Shown here one piece after another: positions 8,712 to 17,844 of a stretch of 64,000 bases of DNA. Within the stretch, counting starts at the first letter, position 1. Each line of letters starts with the position of its first letter. A program made the translations under genes and the position numbers. Origin of the DNA: Leifsonia shinshuensis (GTDB lineage Bacteria > Actinomycetota > Actinomycetes > Actinomycetales > Microbacteriaceae); NCBI RefSeq assembly GCF_022606355.1, contig NZ_JAHHZQ010000002.1, positions 682,001-746,000 on the forward strand, read 5' to 3'. The notes beneath the pieces were generated by a model. That model was not told the origin of the DNA. It saw nothing but the letters and a program-made list of their open reading frames with translations, and did not search any database.

Positions 8712-8807
8712 GCGACCTGCGTCACGGCCGAGATCGACCACGCCGGCGTCCGCCGCCTCTTCTGGGTCCTCGACCCGAACAAGCTGGAGCACATCGTCGC
8801 CGTCTGA
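8712..8807 (+). pseudogene. Remnant of an ECF-sigma/NTF2-like C-terminus
   Basis: About 30 codons ending in TGA at 8805-8807 read VTAEIDHAGVRRLFWVLDP followed by NKLEHIVAV. This matches the closing strand and DPxKL motif of SigJ-type sigma factor C-terminal domains and resembles the end of the preceding NTF2-like protein. It has no start codon or upstream domain, so I take it as the tail of a deleted paralogue. Confidence 0.4.
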
Positions 8808-8862
8808 TGTCACAGATCGACCCCCTGTCCGGTCCTAGTCAGTGAGGACAGGAGGTCTGACC

Positions 8863-10425
8863 GTGGGCAAGACACTGACGGATCGAATCTCGAGCGCGGC
8901 CCGGGACTCCGGGGCCGGGCGTCGGCTCGCCGCGGCGCGCGCCGAGCTCGCCGGGCGCCGCGTCTCGCTGCACTGGTCGAACCTGTTCGGCGTCGTCGCG
9001 CTCGCGTGCGTCGTCGTGCTGTTCGCCACCGGGCTGCTGCTGATGTTCTGGTACGTCCCGTCGAGCCGGCGCGTCACCTACGACGGCTCGTACAGCCCGC
9101 TCGTGGGACAGGAGGCTTCCGCCGCCTACGTCTCGATCCTGCACACCTCGTTCGACATCCCCGGCGGTCTGCTCGTGCGGCAGGCGCACCACTGGGCGGC
9201 GCTCCTGCTGCCCGCCGCGATCCTGATGCAGCTCGCGGTCACGTTCTTCACCGGCGCCTTCCGCCGCCGCCGCGGCTCGTGGCTGGTGCTCTTCGGGCTG
9301 CTGGTCGTCGCACTGGCGGGAGGCTGGAGCGGCTACGCCCTCCCGGACGACATGCTCTCCGGCACCGGCCTGCGGATCTTCCAGGGCATCCTGCTGGGCA
9401 TCCCCGTCGTCGGCACCTGGCTCTCGTGGTTGTTCTTCGGCGGCGAGTTCCCCGGCCGGATCATCGAGAACCTCTACCCCGTGCACATCGCGGTCGTCCC
9501 CGCCCTCCTGATCGGGCTGCTCTGGCTGCGCGCCCGGATCGCCTCCCGTCAGGCGCCGATGCGCTACCCCGGCGAGGTCGGCGTGCCGGCCTACCCGAAC
9601 GCCGCAGCGCGGGCGGGGGGCCTGTTCGCGATCGTCACCGGCCTCCTCGTGCTCGTGGCGGCGACGGTCACGGTCGCTCCGGTGTGGCTGTTCGGGCCGT
9701 CGTCGCCCGGCGACGCGTCGGCCGGCAGTCAACCGGACTGGTACACGGGCTTCCTCGACGGCGCGCTCCGGCTGGTGCCGCCCGGGTGGGAGGTCGTGTG
9801 GCTCGGCCGCACCTGGAGCCTCGCGATCCTGGTGCCGCTCGCGGTCGTGGGAGTGTTCCTGCTCGCCGTCGCGGTCTACCCGTTCTTCGAGCAGTGGGTG
9901 CGCGGCCCGGGACGAGATGACGCCCTGCTCGACCGCCCGCGCAACGAGCCGACACGCACAGCGCTCGGCGTCGCCGGAATCGTGTTCTACGGCGCGCTCT
10001 GGGGTGCTGGGAGCGCGGACCTGGTGGCCACGCACTTCAGCATCGGCCTGGAGACGGTTGTGCACGGCTTCCAGGCGCTCTTGGTGCTCGGCCCGATCGC
10101 GGCGTTCTTCCTCACCCGGCGCGTCTGCCTCGCGCTGCAGAAGAAGGACAGGGGCCTGCTGCTGCACGGCTACGAGACCGGCCGGATCGTGCGCCTGCCC
10201 GGCGGCGAATATGTGGAGGTGCATGCGCCGGTGCCTGCGGAGGAGAGAGCGCAGCTCGCCGGCCCGCGGACGGTGCCCTCCGTCGTCGTCCACCCGGACG
10301 AGCGTGGAAGGGTGCATCCCTGGGACCGGCTCCGGGCGCGCCTCTCCCGCGCGTACCTCGAAGACCGCCTCGTTCCTGTCACGACCGGAGACCCGAGTGC
10401 GCTCGGGCGATCGGACGCGGCCTGA
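8863..10425 (+). CDS. Orphan cytochrome b (QcrB-like) lacking the heme b-H ligand pair
   Basis: A 520-residue membrane protein with the cytochrome b core of actinobacterial bc1 complexes: RQAHHWAALL in helix B, HIAVVPALL in helix D and the Qo-site motif PDWY. The GTG at 8863 is preferred over GTG 8842 because AGGAGG lies at the right distance. The ligands of the low-potential heme are kept (His109, His208). The positions of the high-potential heme ligands are Gln123 and Arg223 instead of histidine. No qcrA or qcrC is adjacent. It may be a single-heme quinol-interacting protein or a decaying paralogue; the frame itself is intact. Confidence 0.85.
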   Translation: MGKTLTDRISSAARDSGAGRRLAAARAELAGRRVSLHWSNLFGVVALACVVVLFATGLLLMFWYVPSSRRVTYDGSYSPLVGQEASAAYVSILHTSFDIPGGLLVRQAHHWAALLLPAAILMQLAVTFFTGAFRRRRGSWLVLFGLLVVALAGGWSGYALPDDMLSGTGLRIFQGILLGIPVVGTWLSWLFFGGEFPGRIIENLYPVHIAVVPALLIGLLWLRARIASRQAPMRYPGEVGVPAYPNAAARAGGLFAIVTGLLVLVAATVTVAPVWLFGPSSPGDASAGSQPDWYTGFLDGALRLVPPGWEVVWLGRTWSLAILVPLAVVGVFLLAVAVYPFFEQWVRGPGRDDALLDRPRNEPTRTALGVAGIVFYGALWGAGSADLVATHFSIGLETVVHGFQALLVLGPIAAFFLTRRVCLALQKKDRGLLLHGYETGRIVRLPGGEYVEVHAPVPAEERAQLAGPRTVPSVVVHPDERGRVHPWDRLRARLSRAYLEDRLVPVTTGDPSALGRSDAA

Positions 10426-10445
10426 TCCGGCTCCGGCGCGGGAGC

Positions 10446-10481
10446 GCGTCCTCCTGGTGCGCCGCGTCCTCCTCGTGCGCC
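10446..10481. repeat. 18-base tandem repeat, two copies
   Basis: The unit GCGTCCTCCTSGTGCGCC occurs at 10446-10463 and 10464-10481 with one difference (G/C). It lies between the convergent cytochrome b and DUF2207 genes. No function is apparent. Confidence 0.7.
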
Positions 10482-10496
10482 GCGCCGCGCCTCGCC

Positions 10497-12362
10497 TCAG
10501 ACGCCCCCGCCCCCGCCGCCTCCACCTCCGCCGCCGGAGAACCCGCCGCCTCCGGTGCCGCCGGACGACGAGCTGTTCGCCATGGTCGTGCTGGAGGAGA
10601 TCCCGCTGACCATCTGGGAGAGCACGGCGACGTTGAACGCGGTCTGCCCTGCGTACCAGGTCGGTGCCTCGCCGGCCTGCTCGTAGAACCTGCCGAGCTC
10701 GGCCAGCCACTTCTTCTCGTCGCCGAAGAGCACCGCCCAGGGGAGCAGCCGTTCGTTGAGCTTCAGCATCTCGCGTGGATCGTCCACGGCGACGGGCACG
10801 CGCTCCGCGCCCTGCGGCGACTGGAGGTAGCGGATGCGGTCGGCCTCCGCCAGGTGCACGTACATCCGCAGACCGTCCACGTACTCGCGGAGCGCGGTTC
10901 CCGTGCTCGTCAGCGGCGAGCGGGAAACGAGGACGGCGCTGACGATGAAGAGCACGACCGCTCCGGCCGCGATGCCGAACGGCACCGCCCCTCCGTAGAC
11001 GCCGACGATGCAGAGCACCGAGCCGGCGACGGCGAGCACCGTCGCCGCCAGCGCGGTGAAGAACACGGCGCTGACCGGCCCGCGCGGTCCGCTGGTGCGG
11101 TAGCCGAGCCCTGTCGCACCCTTGTGCACGCGCTTCGTCAGCGCCGTGATGCTTTGCGCGACGCGGGTGTTGGACGAACCGAGCTCCAGCGTGCTGCCGG
11201 GGGTGACCGACTCTCCGAACAGGGCCTGCAGGAACCGGAGCTCATCCGCCGTCGGGTGCGGGTCGCGGAGCGCCTGACGCCCGGTCGCCTCCGTCGAAAC
11301 GAGCTCGAGCGTGTACGACGGGTGGCCGAAGAAGCCCTTGGCCGCCTCCAGCACCCGCACCCGCCCCGAGACGGCGAGGTCGAGCGTCTGCGCCGGCACC
11401 GCCTTCTTGGTGAGGCCCGCCACGTCGGCCGCGAGCAGCAGCCCCTCCTTCGGCGGCACGTACTCGGGGACGATCGTGCCGCGGCCGGGGGCATCGCGCA
11501 GCAGGCGGACTCGCACGACGATCGCGCCGATCAGGGTCAAGAGGCCGATCAGCAGGCCGGCGACGGCCGCGTAGCCCCAGCCGGTGTCGAACAGCCCATC
11601 GGAGCGCGGCGTGAAGGTGCCGGGCGCGAAGCCGATCGCGAACGTGAGGTTCTCGCCCGCGCCGAGCCGGTCAGCGCTGAAGCGGAACCCGTCACCGGTG
11701 CGCTCGACGTTCGCCGGGTCGGTCGAGCCTTGCGCGCCCCGGTAGGCCGACGTGTCGCCCCGGAGCGCCGCCGCCAGGCCGGGGCCGAGGTAGACGGCGG
11801 CGGTGACGCGGTCGAAAGGCTGCGCCCACTCGGTGCCGTTGGTGTCCCAGTAGAACTCGTCGTTGCCGGTGTCGGCGAAGTAGCGCGTGACGTTCGTCTG
11901 CCGGTAGGTGATGACGTAGGTCTGGTCGCCGTGCACGAAGTCTTTCGCGGCGATCGTCAGGGTGCGGATCCCGCTGGAGGACTCACTGGTGTACGGCCGC
12001 GGGGAGCCGTTCTGGTCGGTCACCGACACGACCTGCAGGTCGGTCGGATGCCCGTCGTAGTCCTCCACCAGCGCGCGCCGGATGCCGTGGTTCTGGTCGG
12101 TCGTGGGAAAGCGGGCCACCAGGGTCTCGACGGTGGTGAGCGTCGAGTGACCCTGCGCGTCACGGCCGAGCCGATAGTCCCCGTCGAAGCTGGCGAAGGT
12201 GAAGTCGTCGACGCCGGTGGGGGCGCCGGCGGGTGCGCGGTCCGCTACGTCCGCGTTCGCCGCGCCGCCGGTCGCGACGACCGTCGACAGGGCCACCGCG
12301 AGACCGATCGAGAGCAGCCGGGCGATCCGGCCCGGCCGCGAGCCGCGTGCACGCACTCCCAC
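10497..12362 (-). CDS. DUF2207-domain membrane protein with glycine-rich tail
   Basis: A 621-residue predicted exported membrane protein. It has an arginine-rich signal sequence ending near ATGGAANADVADR, an extracellular beta-rich DUF2207 domain (FTFASFDGDYRLGRD, FYWDTNGTEWAQPFDRV), one membrane segment near GLLIGLLTLIGAIVV, a cytoplasmic part, and a pair of hydrophobic segments around VFFTALAATVLAVAG. The C-terminus is an almost pure glycine run. Such proteins are common in actinobacteria and have no established function. It converges with the cytochrome b gene and no operon partner is evident. Confidence 0.85.
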   Translation of the reverse strand: MGVRARGSRPGRIARLLSIGLAVALSTVVATGGAANADVADRAPAGAPTGVDDFTFASFDGDYRLGRDAQGHSTLTTVETLVARFPTTDQNHGIRRALVEDYDGHPTDLQVVSVTDQNGSPRPYTSESSSGIRTLTIAAKDFVHGDQTYVITYRQTNVTRYFADTGNDEFYWDTNGTEWAQPFDRVTAAVYLGPGLAAALRGDTSAYRGAQGSTDPANVERTGDGFRFSADRLGAGENLTFAIGFAPGTFTPRSDGLFDTGWGYAAVAGLLIGLLTLIGAIVVRVRLLRDAPGRGTIVPEYVPPKEGLLLAADVAGLTKKAVPAQTLDLAVSGRVRVLEAAKGFFGHPSYTLELVSTEATGRQALRDPHPTADELRFLQALFGESVTPGSTLELGSSNTRVAQSITALTKRVHKGATGLGYRTSGPRGPVSAVFFTALAATVLAVAGSVLCIVGVYGGAVPFGIAAGAVVLFIVSAVLVSRSPLTSTGTALREYVDGLRMYVHLAEADRIRYLQSPQGAERVPVAVDDPREMLKLNERLLPWAVLFGDEKKWLAELGRFYEQAGEAPTWYAGQTAFNVAVLSQMVSGISSSTTMANSSSSGGTGGGGFSGGGGGGGGGGGV

Positions 12363-12464
12363 TGTGTTCCCCGCCGTCCCCCGCCCGACCGGACGGTGCC
12401 TGCCGGCCGCCGGCCCTCCCGGCAGCGCGCAACCATCCTGGCACCATCTCCCACCGAGGCGCGG

Positions 12465-13082
12465 CTAGTGCAGAGATGAGTCGCGCGGCCCGACCTTCCA
12501 TTTGGTGAACTCGGCCACGAACCCCGCGCGTTCGGGCGCGCAGAGGTAGGGCCCTGCCACGACTACGGCGTCTCCGTGAGGCGACCACGGCGCGAGTCTG
12601 ATGAGTTCGAACTCCTCGCCTTCTGCTTTGGCGCGGACGGAGAGCGCCCCGGAAGCCCAACTCGCCCGAATCGTGACCTTCTTGTCCTGCCACCCGGGCA
12701 CCGGTGCCGTGGACCAGTCTGAATACGCATCCGTGACGACGGTCGACAGGCGAAGGACACCGTCCGCGTATTCCGTTCCGGCCTTGACCCAGTGGTCTGC
12801 GTCGACGCGCACGATCACCCCGGCCTGATCGAACTGCTGCGACATGTCGGCCACGAACTCCACTTCCACGGCCGTGTCGAGATCGAAACGTCGGAGCAGG
12901 CCGTGTTCGGAGTCTCGCTCGAACCCGTACGACGTCTTCTGCCACGCATCGCTGCCTTGGACGGCTTCGACACGAAGGCCTCCGGTGGGCGTGTCCGCGA
13001 CGGACGCGGGCGGATTGCGCCACGTGCCCTGGTCCCAGGGAATGTCACGCACGAGCGTTGCCGGGGTGGTGATCTGTGTCAT
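12465..13082 (-). CDS. DUF1349-domain (concanavalin-like) protein
   Basis: A 205-residue protein starting at ATG 13082 (MTQITTPATLVRDIPW). Segments such as GLLRRFDLDTAVEVEFVADM, FDQAGVIVRVDADHWVKAGTEY and GPYLCAPERAGFVAEF are the beta-strand core of DUF1349, a concanavalin-A-like fold related to carbohydrate-binding proteins. It lacks a signal peptide, so it is probably cytosolic. It follows the APC permease by 83 bases on the same strand and is likely co-transcribed, which ties it to the polyol/sugar cluster across the LysR gene. Confidence 0.8.
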   Translation of the reverse strand: MTQITTPATLVRDIPWDQGTWRNPPASVADTPTGGLRVEAVQGSDAWQKTSYGFERDSEHGLLRRFDLDTAVEVEFVADMSQQFDQAGVIVRVDADHWVKAGTEYADGVLRLSTVVTDAYSDWSTAPVPGWQDKKVTIRASWASGALSVRAKAEGEEFELIRLAPWSPHGDAVVVAGPYLCAPERAGFVAEFTKWKVGPRDSSLH

Positions 13083-13165
13083 CAATCGGTCCTTCGAGCC
13101 CTCGGAGCGGGAGAGCCGACGAGAGCGGCACGGAGCGCAGCTCTCGCCGGCGACACGGCATACCT

Positions 13166-14710
13166 CTAGCCGATCTCGGAGGTCGCCGGGCTGACCTCGT
13201 CGGGGTGGTTGCGGGCGAAGTGCGGTCCGGCCTGCCCGGTCTTCAGCCGGCGGCGAAGCGCGAACAGCCACCACAGGGCCGCCAGGGCCACGATACCGCC
13301 GAAGACGTATCCGTTTCCGGCGAAGGCCGGCAGGAAGATGAGCGCGAACTCGACCGCCAGGAAGACGACCAGGCTGATGATGAGCAGTGGGAGCCGCGCG
13401 CGGCCGAGGTCGAACGTCCCCGGCTCCGCGGCTGGGATGCGATGGCGGAGGGTGGCGACCAAGAGGCCGATCGTCTGCAGCACGTAGGTGGTGAAGAAGG
13501 CCAGGGTCGCGATCCCGAGGAAGTAGTTGAACGCCTGCACACTGATGAGAGCAGAGAGCAGCAGGAGGATCGACACCACGCCGAGGGTGATGACGGCCGT
13601 GGAGGGCGTCTTCCGCTTGGGCGCGACGTGACGCAGTGCCCGTGAGAACGGCATCATGTTGTCCCGCGACAGGGAGTAGAGCAGCCGGGTCCCGACGAGA
13701 ACGTTCGAGAGGAGGCACACCAGGATGTTGGTGAGGGCGATGGCGACGACGATCCGGGCGAACACCGGGCCGAGTTGCTGCTGGATGATCTCCTCGATCG
13801 GAGCGGGCGAGTTGGCCAGAACCGACGGGTCCTTGATCGCCAGCACGTAGACCAGATACATCAGGAACTCGATGACGCACGAGGCGGCAAAGGCGTAGAA
13901 CATCGTGCGGGGGATCACGCGCCGGGCGTTCTTCGTCTCCTCCGCCACGTCGGCGACGGCCTCGACACCCACGAGCCCGAAGAAGGGGCCAAGGGAGGCG
14001 GAGAGCCAGGCGAGGATGTACGGAGTCGCCTGGTCGGGGCTCTTGCCGATGAAGAGCGACGAGAACGGCTGCGCATTGTCGGGCACGATGATCAGGAGGA
14101 CCGCGATGGTGAGCGTGACACCCACCGTCACGACGATCTCGAGGCCGACGCCGATGTTGTTGATGAACGTCGCCAACCTGACCCGGTAGGCGTTGATCAG
14201 CACGCAGACCGCGACGACGGCGATGGCGATGAAGATCTGCTGGGGCTGCGTGAGGGTCCAGCCGAAGACGCTGCCGAGATACCCGGCGAAGATGTAGCCG
14301 AGGCTCGTCATCCCGCTCACCCAGCCGATCAGCGCCGCGTAGCCGGTGAACCAGCCGAAGGTCGATCCGTTGAGACGGCTCGTCCACTGGTAGGCGTATC
14401 CGGCGAGGGGAATCTTCGCGGCGACGTCGGCGGCGATCAGCGTCCACAGCAGGAACACCGGAATCGCGAGGAACAGGGTCCAGATGAAGGGGGAGCCTGC
14501 ATTGAGGTACCCGCCGGCGAAGCCGGTGAATACCGCGGTGGTCGCGCTGATCGTCGAGAACCCGATCGCGAACGAGGCGATCTTGCCGACCGACCGGTCG
14601 AGCTTCTGCTTGTAGCCGAACTCTTCTAGGCGGGCGTCCTCGTCCTCACCGACCACCCGAGCGGGCGGGGTCAGCGATTCTTCTTCTTCGGGGGTGGTCG
14701 AGTTGACCAT
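13166..14710 (-). CDS. APC-superfamily permease (amino acid/polyamine/organocation)
   Basis: A 514-residue permease with about twelve hydrophobic segments, beginning with the APC signature around ASFAIGFSTISATTAVFTGF and the GSPFIWTLFL segment. Residues 1-40 are acidic and cytoplasmic. It lies downstream of the LysR regulator on the same strand and may deliver the substrate of the divergent yjbQ-kinase operon, as no other transporter is nearby. The family is clear; the substrate (amino acid, amine or other) is not. Confidence 0.88.
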   Translation of the reverse strand: MVNSTTPEEEESLTPPARVVGEDEDARLEEFGYKQKLDRSVGKIASFAIGFSTISATTAVFTGFAGGYLNAGSPFIWTLFLAIPVFLLWTLIAADVAAKIPLAGYAYQWTSRLNGSTFGWFTGYAALIGWVSGMTSLGYIFAGYLGSVFGWTLTQPQQIFIAIAVVAVCVLINAYRVRLATFINNIGVGLEIVVTVGVTLTIAVLLIIVPDNAQPFSSLFIGKSPDQATPYILAWLSASLGPFFGLVGVEAVADVAEETKNARRVIPRTMFYAFAASCVIEFLMYLVYVLAIKDPSVLANSPAPIEEIIQQQLGPVFARIVVAIALTNILVCLLSNVLVGTRLLYSLSRDNMMPFSRALRHVAPKRKTPSTAVITLGVVSILLLLSALISVQAFNYFLGIATLAFFTTYVLQTIGLLVATLRHRIPAAEPGTFDLGRARLPLLIISLVVFLAVEFALIFLPAFAGNGYVFGGIVALAALWWLFALRRRLKTGQAGPHFARNHPDEVSPATSEIG

Positions 14711-14834
14711 GAGCTACTCCTAGCTTCTTTGCTGGCCGAGGGGGAAACGATCCGCGGGTTCGTTCCAGTAAGTGAAGCGAGGATGTGCGTTCGGTGGAAG
14801 GTTGGAGCCGTTATGGAGTGATAAGCCGAGCCGA

Positions 14835-15740
14835 TCAGTCCCGCGGCTCGGGCCGGGACGTGCTGACCATGTGCTCTACCAACCGGCGGGCCGGGGTGGT
14901 CAGGCGTTCAGGGCGCCAGGCGATCGCCGTGTAGCTGACCGGCCGATCGGTGATCGGGACGAACTGGATGCCGGGGCGGTCGTAGAGCCGCACCATCGAC
15001 GACGTCGTGAAGCTCAGCCCGACCCCGCGCGAGACCAGGGTCGCCTCCGCCTCGTAGGTGGCGGCCTCGGCGGCGATCTGCGGTTCCTTCCCTCCGCGGG
15101 CGTCGGCGGCGTACCAGTACTCGCGCCATCTCCCGGCGGACTTCGGTGCCACCACGATCGGTTCGTCGAGGAGCTCCTCGATCCGGAGCTCCTCCCGGGC
15201 GGCCAGACGGTGCGAGCGCGGGAGGCACGCGACCCACGACTCCTCGGCGACGATCGCCAGCTGCATGTCCGGTACGTCGACCGGCGGGCGGAGCAGGGCG
15301 ATGTCGGTGGCGCCCGACGCCAGTCCCGCCGTGGGGTCCGAGAAGTCGTACTCGATGGTCTCGACCGTGATGTCGGGGAAGACGGTTTCGACGCCGTCCA
15401 GCAACTGGAACAGCAGGTCCGCGCCGGTCCCGATGAGGTAGCCGAGCCGGACGTGACCGTAGTCCACCAGGAGCGCGACGGCTTCGAGCGCGGCATCGAC
15501 GCCCGCGAGCGCCGATCGCACGTGCGGCAGCCACTCGCGACCGGTCGCTGTGAGCGAGACGGAGCGGGTGTCGCGATCGAACAGGCGGTCGCCGATGACG
15601 CGCTCCAGGTTCTGGATGGCCGCGGACAGTGCCGGCTGCGTGATGAAGAGCTTCTCCGCGGCGCGCCGGTAGTTCAACTCGGTTCCGAGGGCCTCGAAGT
15701 AGCGAAGCGATCTCAGATTCACGTCCGGGAAGGACCTCAC
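14835..15740 (-). CDS. LysR-family transcriptional regulator
   Basis: A 301-residue LTTR. The N-terminal helix-turn-helix reads LRYFEALGTELNYRRAAEKLFITQPALSAAIQNLE, and the C-terminal effector-binding domain begins near GHVRLGYLIGTGADLLFQL. It is transcribed divergently from yjbQ and sits upstream of the APC permease gene, the standard arrangement for a regulator of the adjacent catabolic genes. An ATAA-N7-TTAT box lies in the divergent gap, and a TGATAAGCC copy follows its stop, before the permease. Confidence 0.92.
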   Translation of the reverse strand: MRSFPDVNLRSLRYFEALGTELNYRRAAEKLFITQPALSAAIQNLERVIGDRLFDRDTRSVSLTATGREWLPHVRSALAGVDAALEAVALLVDYGHVRLGYLIGTGADLLFQLLDGVETVFPDITVETIEYDFSDPTAGLASGATDIALLRPPVDVPDMQLAIVAEESWVACLPRSHRLAAREELRIEELLDEPIVVAPKSAGRWREYWYAADARGGKEPQIAAEAATYEAEATLVSRGVGLSFTTSSMVRLYDRPGIQFVPITDRPVSYTAIAWRPERLTTPARRLVEHMVSTSRPEPRD

Positions 15741-15756
15741 GTCACCCTTTCGATTG

Positions 15757-15771
15757 ATAAGCCCCCGTTAT
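15757..15771. promoter_or_regulatory. LTTR-type box in the LysR/yjbQ divergent promoter
   Basis: ATAA-GCCCCCG-TTAT is a 15-base T-N11-A dyad about 17 bases upstream of the LysR start and about 90 bases upstream of yjbQ. The string TGATAAGCC occurs here (15755-15763) and again at 14819-14827 between the LysR and permease genes. Both are candidate LysR sites. Confidence 0.5.
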
Positions 15772-15861
15772 GTGGTCATTGTAACTAGCAGTTTCCGCCG
15801 GGATGGCGTGCGATCGCAGACTGAGGCTCTAGTCGCCGCACGAACGGGAGCAGGTAGAAGC

Positions 15862-16359
15862 ATGCGCAGTCAGAGTCGATCGATCACGGTGGAGACCCCC
15901 GCTCGGCAGGAGTTCTTCGACGTCACCGCGCAGCTGGAGGACTTCGTCGCGGCCGAGGGTGTGGGCGACGGCATCGTCGTGGTCTACTCGCCCCACACGA
16001 GCTGCTGTGTGATCCTCCAGGAGGAGTCCGAGGACACGACCTATTACGGCACTCAGCTTCTGCTCCAGGACACGCTCAACGTCTTCGCGAAGATCGCACC
16101 GCCGACGCGTCACGAGGGCCAGTACCTGCACCCCGGCCCCATCCACATCCGCAACGCGGGCGAGCTGCGCGACGAGCTTCCGGAGTGGGGACTGAACACG
16201 GACGGCCACATCATCTCGTCCATCCTCGGGCGCTCGGAGACCATCCCGATCGTCGCCGGCCGCCTCGTGCTCGGCGAGTTCGGCCGGGTGTACTTCGGCG
16301 ACCTCGACTCGGTGCGGGCCCGCACGCGCACGGTCCACTTCCAGCTCGTCGCGGTCTGA
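15862..16359 (+). CDS. yjbQ: YjbQ/UPF0047 family protein
   Basis: A 165-residue protein of the YjbQ (COG0432) family, known in some bacteria for a weak thiamine-phosphate synthase side activity. Family motifs are present: PHTSCCVILQEESE, the HPGPIHIRN segment and LNTDGHIISSILGRSETIPI, ending in RVYFGDLDSVRAR. The ATG at 15862 gives the usual length; an in-frame upstream ATG at 15754 would add an atypical tail. It heads a five-gene plus-strand cluster of sugar enzymes, so a role in that pathway is more likely than thiamine synthesis. Confidence 0.88.
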   Translation: MRSQSRSITVETPARQEFFDVTAQLEDFVAAEGVGDGIVVVYSPHTSCCVILQEESEDTTYYGTQLLLQDTLNVFAKIAPPTRHEGQYLHPGPIHIRNAGELRDELPEWGLNTDGHIISSILGRSETIPIVAGRLVLGEFGRVYFGDLDSVRARTRTVHFQLVAV

Positions 16360-16361
16360 CG

Positions 16362-17813
16362 ATGCTCGTCTACGCGGTCGATATCGGCACGACCAACCTC
16401 AAGGTCGTGCTGTATGACGGAGGACTCCGGCGGCTGGCCACAGCCTCCGCGCCCGCCGTGTACACGCGGGAAGGCGTGCGCGTGGAGTTCGACCCGGTGC
16501 AGCTCTTCGACACGGTGATCGAGCTCATCGGCCGATGTGCGGTGGCGGCCGATGCCGCCGGCCGCGACGACGCGGTGATCGCCCTGACCGGACAGGCCGA
16601 GTCCCTGGTGCTCCTGGATCGCGACGGCGAACCGATCCGCCCCGGGCTGTCGTGGCTGGACGACAGGGCGGTCGCGGAGGCCTCCGAACTGGACGAGCGC
16701 TTCGGCGCCGACGCGGCCTTCGCCGTGACGGGAGAGCCGTTCCCCACCGCGACCTGGCCGGCGGCGAAACTCCGCTGGCTGCGCCGGCACGAGCCGGAGA
16801 CCCTGGCTGCCACCCGGTCCGTCCTCATGGTCAAGGACTACGTCGCCTACCGGCTGACCGGTGCGTTCGCCGGTGACGTCTCCACCCGCGGCTTCTCCTA
16901 CCTCTGGGATGTCCGGAACGGCTCGTACTGGGATGCGATGGTCGACTTCTGCGCGGTGCCCGCCGGCAGCCTCCCACCGGTCGTCGCCGCCGGGACCGAC
17001 CTGGGTGCCGTCCTGGAGGAGGTCGCCGAGCGTCTTCCGCCGGCCGTGCGGTACCGGGTCAACATCGGCGGCCTGGACCACTTCTGCGCGATGGTCGGAA
17101 CCGGGTCGTATGTTCACGGCAGCGTCAGCGAGTCGGCGGGCACGGTGCTGTCGCTCTCCGCCCTCGCGAGCGACTGGCGTTTCGACCCCGAGCGCAAGGT
17201 GTCCTTCCACGCGGGCCTCGGGCCGGGCGACACGGTGCTCTTCAACGGCGTCGACGGCGGAGGAGCGGCGCTCGACTGGTTCCGCGTCCAGGGCCTCGGC
17301 GGGATGCCCTACTCCGAGCTGGAGAGCCTGCTCGCATCGCGGGACTACCGGAACCCGCCGATGTTCCTGCCGTACCTGACCGGCGTCAACCCTCCCGACT
17401 ACTTCCCGCACGCCAAGGGCGCTTTCCTGGAGCTCGATCTCGGTCACGACCGCGTCGATCTGGCGTACGCCGTCGAAGAGGGGATCGCGCACCTGCTCCG
17501 ACGCAATGTCGAGTACTTCGACGGTGACGCACCGCAGGAGATCGTCTCCACCGGGGGAGGCGCCGCGTCCCCGTTCTGGAACCAGCTGAAGGCGGACGTC
17601 TGCGGTGTGGACGTCGTGGTGCCGGGCGAACTGGAGGCCACCTGCCGTGGTGCGGCGGTCCTCGCCCTCGCCGCCGAAGGGGCGGTGAGTGACTTCCGGG
17701 ACGCTGGAATCGAGGCGCCACCGCCCCTCCGGTATGTGCCGTCCCGAAACGCGCAGCGCGACGAACGCTACGCGCGCTTCGGCGACTACCTGCGCCGGCT
17801 GTTCGAGCGCTGA
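16362..17813 (+). CDS. FGGY-family carbohydrate kinase
   Basis: A 483-residue kinase starting at ATG 16362, three bases after the yjbQ stop. The N-terminal phosphate loop is VDIGTTNLKVVLYDG. ALTGQAESLVLLD and PGLSWLDDRAV are the sugar-side motifs of FGGY kinases, and IVSTGGGAASPFWNQLKADV is the C-terminal signature. It would phosphorylate a pentulose, tetrulose or polyol with ATP in the cytoplasm. The neighbouring isomerase, epimerase and TIM-like genes suggest it performs the activating step of the cluster; the substrate cannot be fixed from sequence. Confidence 0.9.
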   Translation: MLVYAVDIGTTNLKVVLYDGGLRRLATASAPAVYTREGVRVEFDPVQLFDTVIELIGRCAVAADAAGRDDAVIALTGQAESLVLLDRDGEPIRPGLSWLDDRAVAEASELDERFGADAAFAVTGEPFPTATWPAAKLRWLRRHEPETLAATRSVLMVKDYVAYRLTGAFAGDVSTRGFSYLWDVRNGSYWDAMVDFCAVPAGSLPPVVAAGTDLGAVLEEVAERLPPAVRYRVNIGGLDHFCAMVGTGSYVHGSVSESAGTVLSLSALASDWRFDPERKVSFHAGLGPGDTVLFNGVDGGGAALDWFRVQGLGGMPYSELESLLASRDYRNPPMFLPYLTGVNPPDYFPHAKGAFLELDLGHDRVDLAYAVEEGIAHLLRRNVEYFDGDAPQEIVSTGGGAASPFWNQLKADVCGVDVVVPGELEATCRGAAVLALAAEGAVSDFRDAGIEAPPPLRYVPSRNAQRDERYARFGDYLRRLFER

Positions 17814-17844
17814 TCACGAACGACGAGAAAGTGGAGAACGAACG

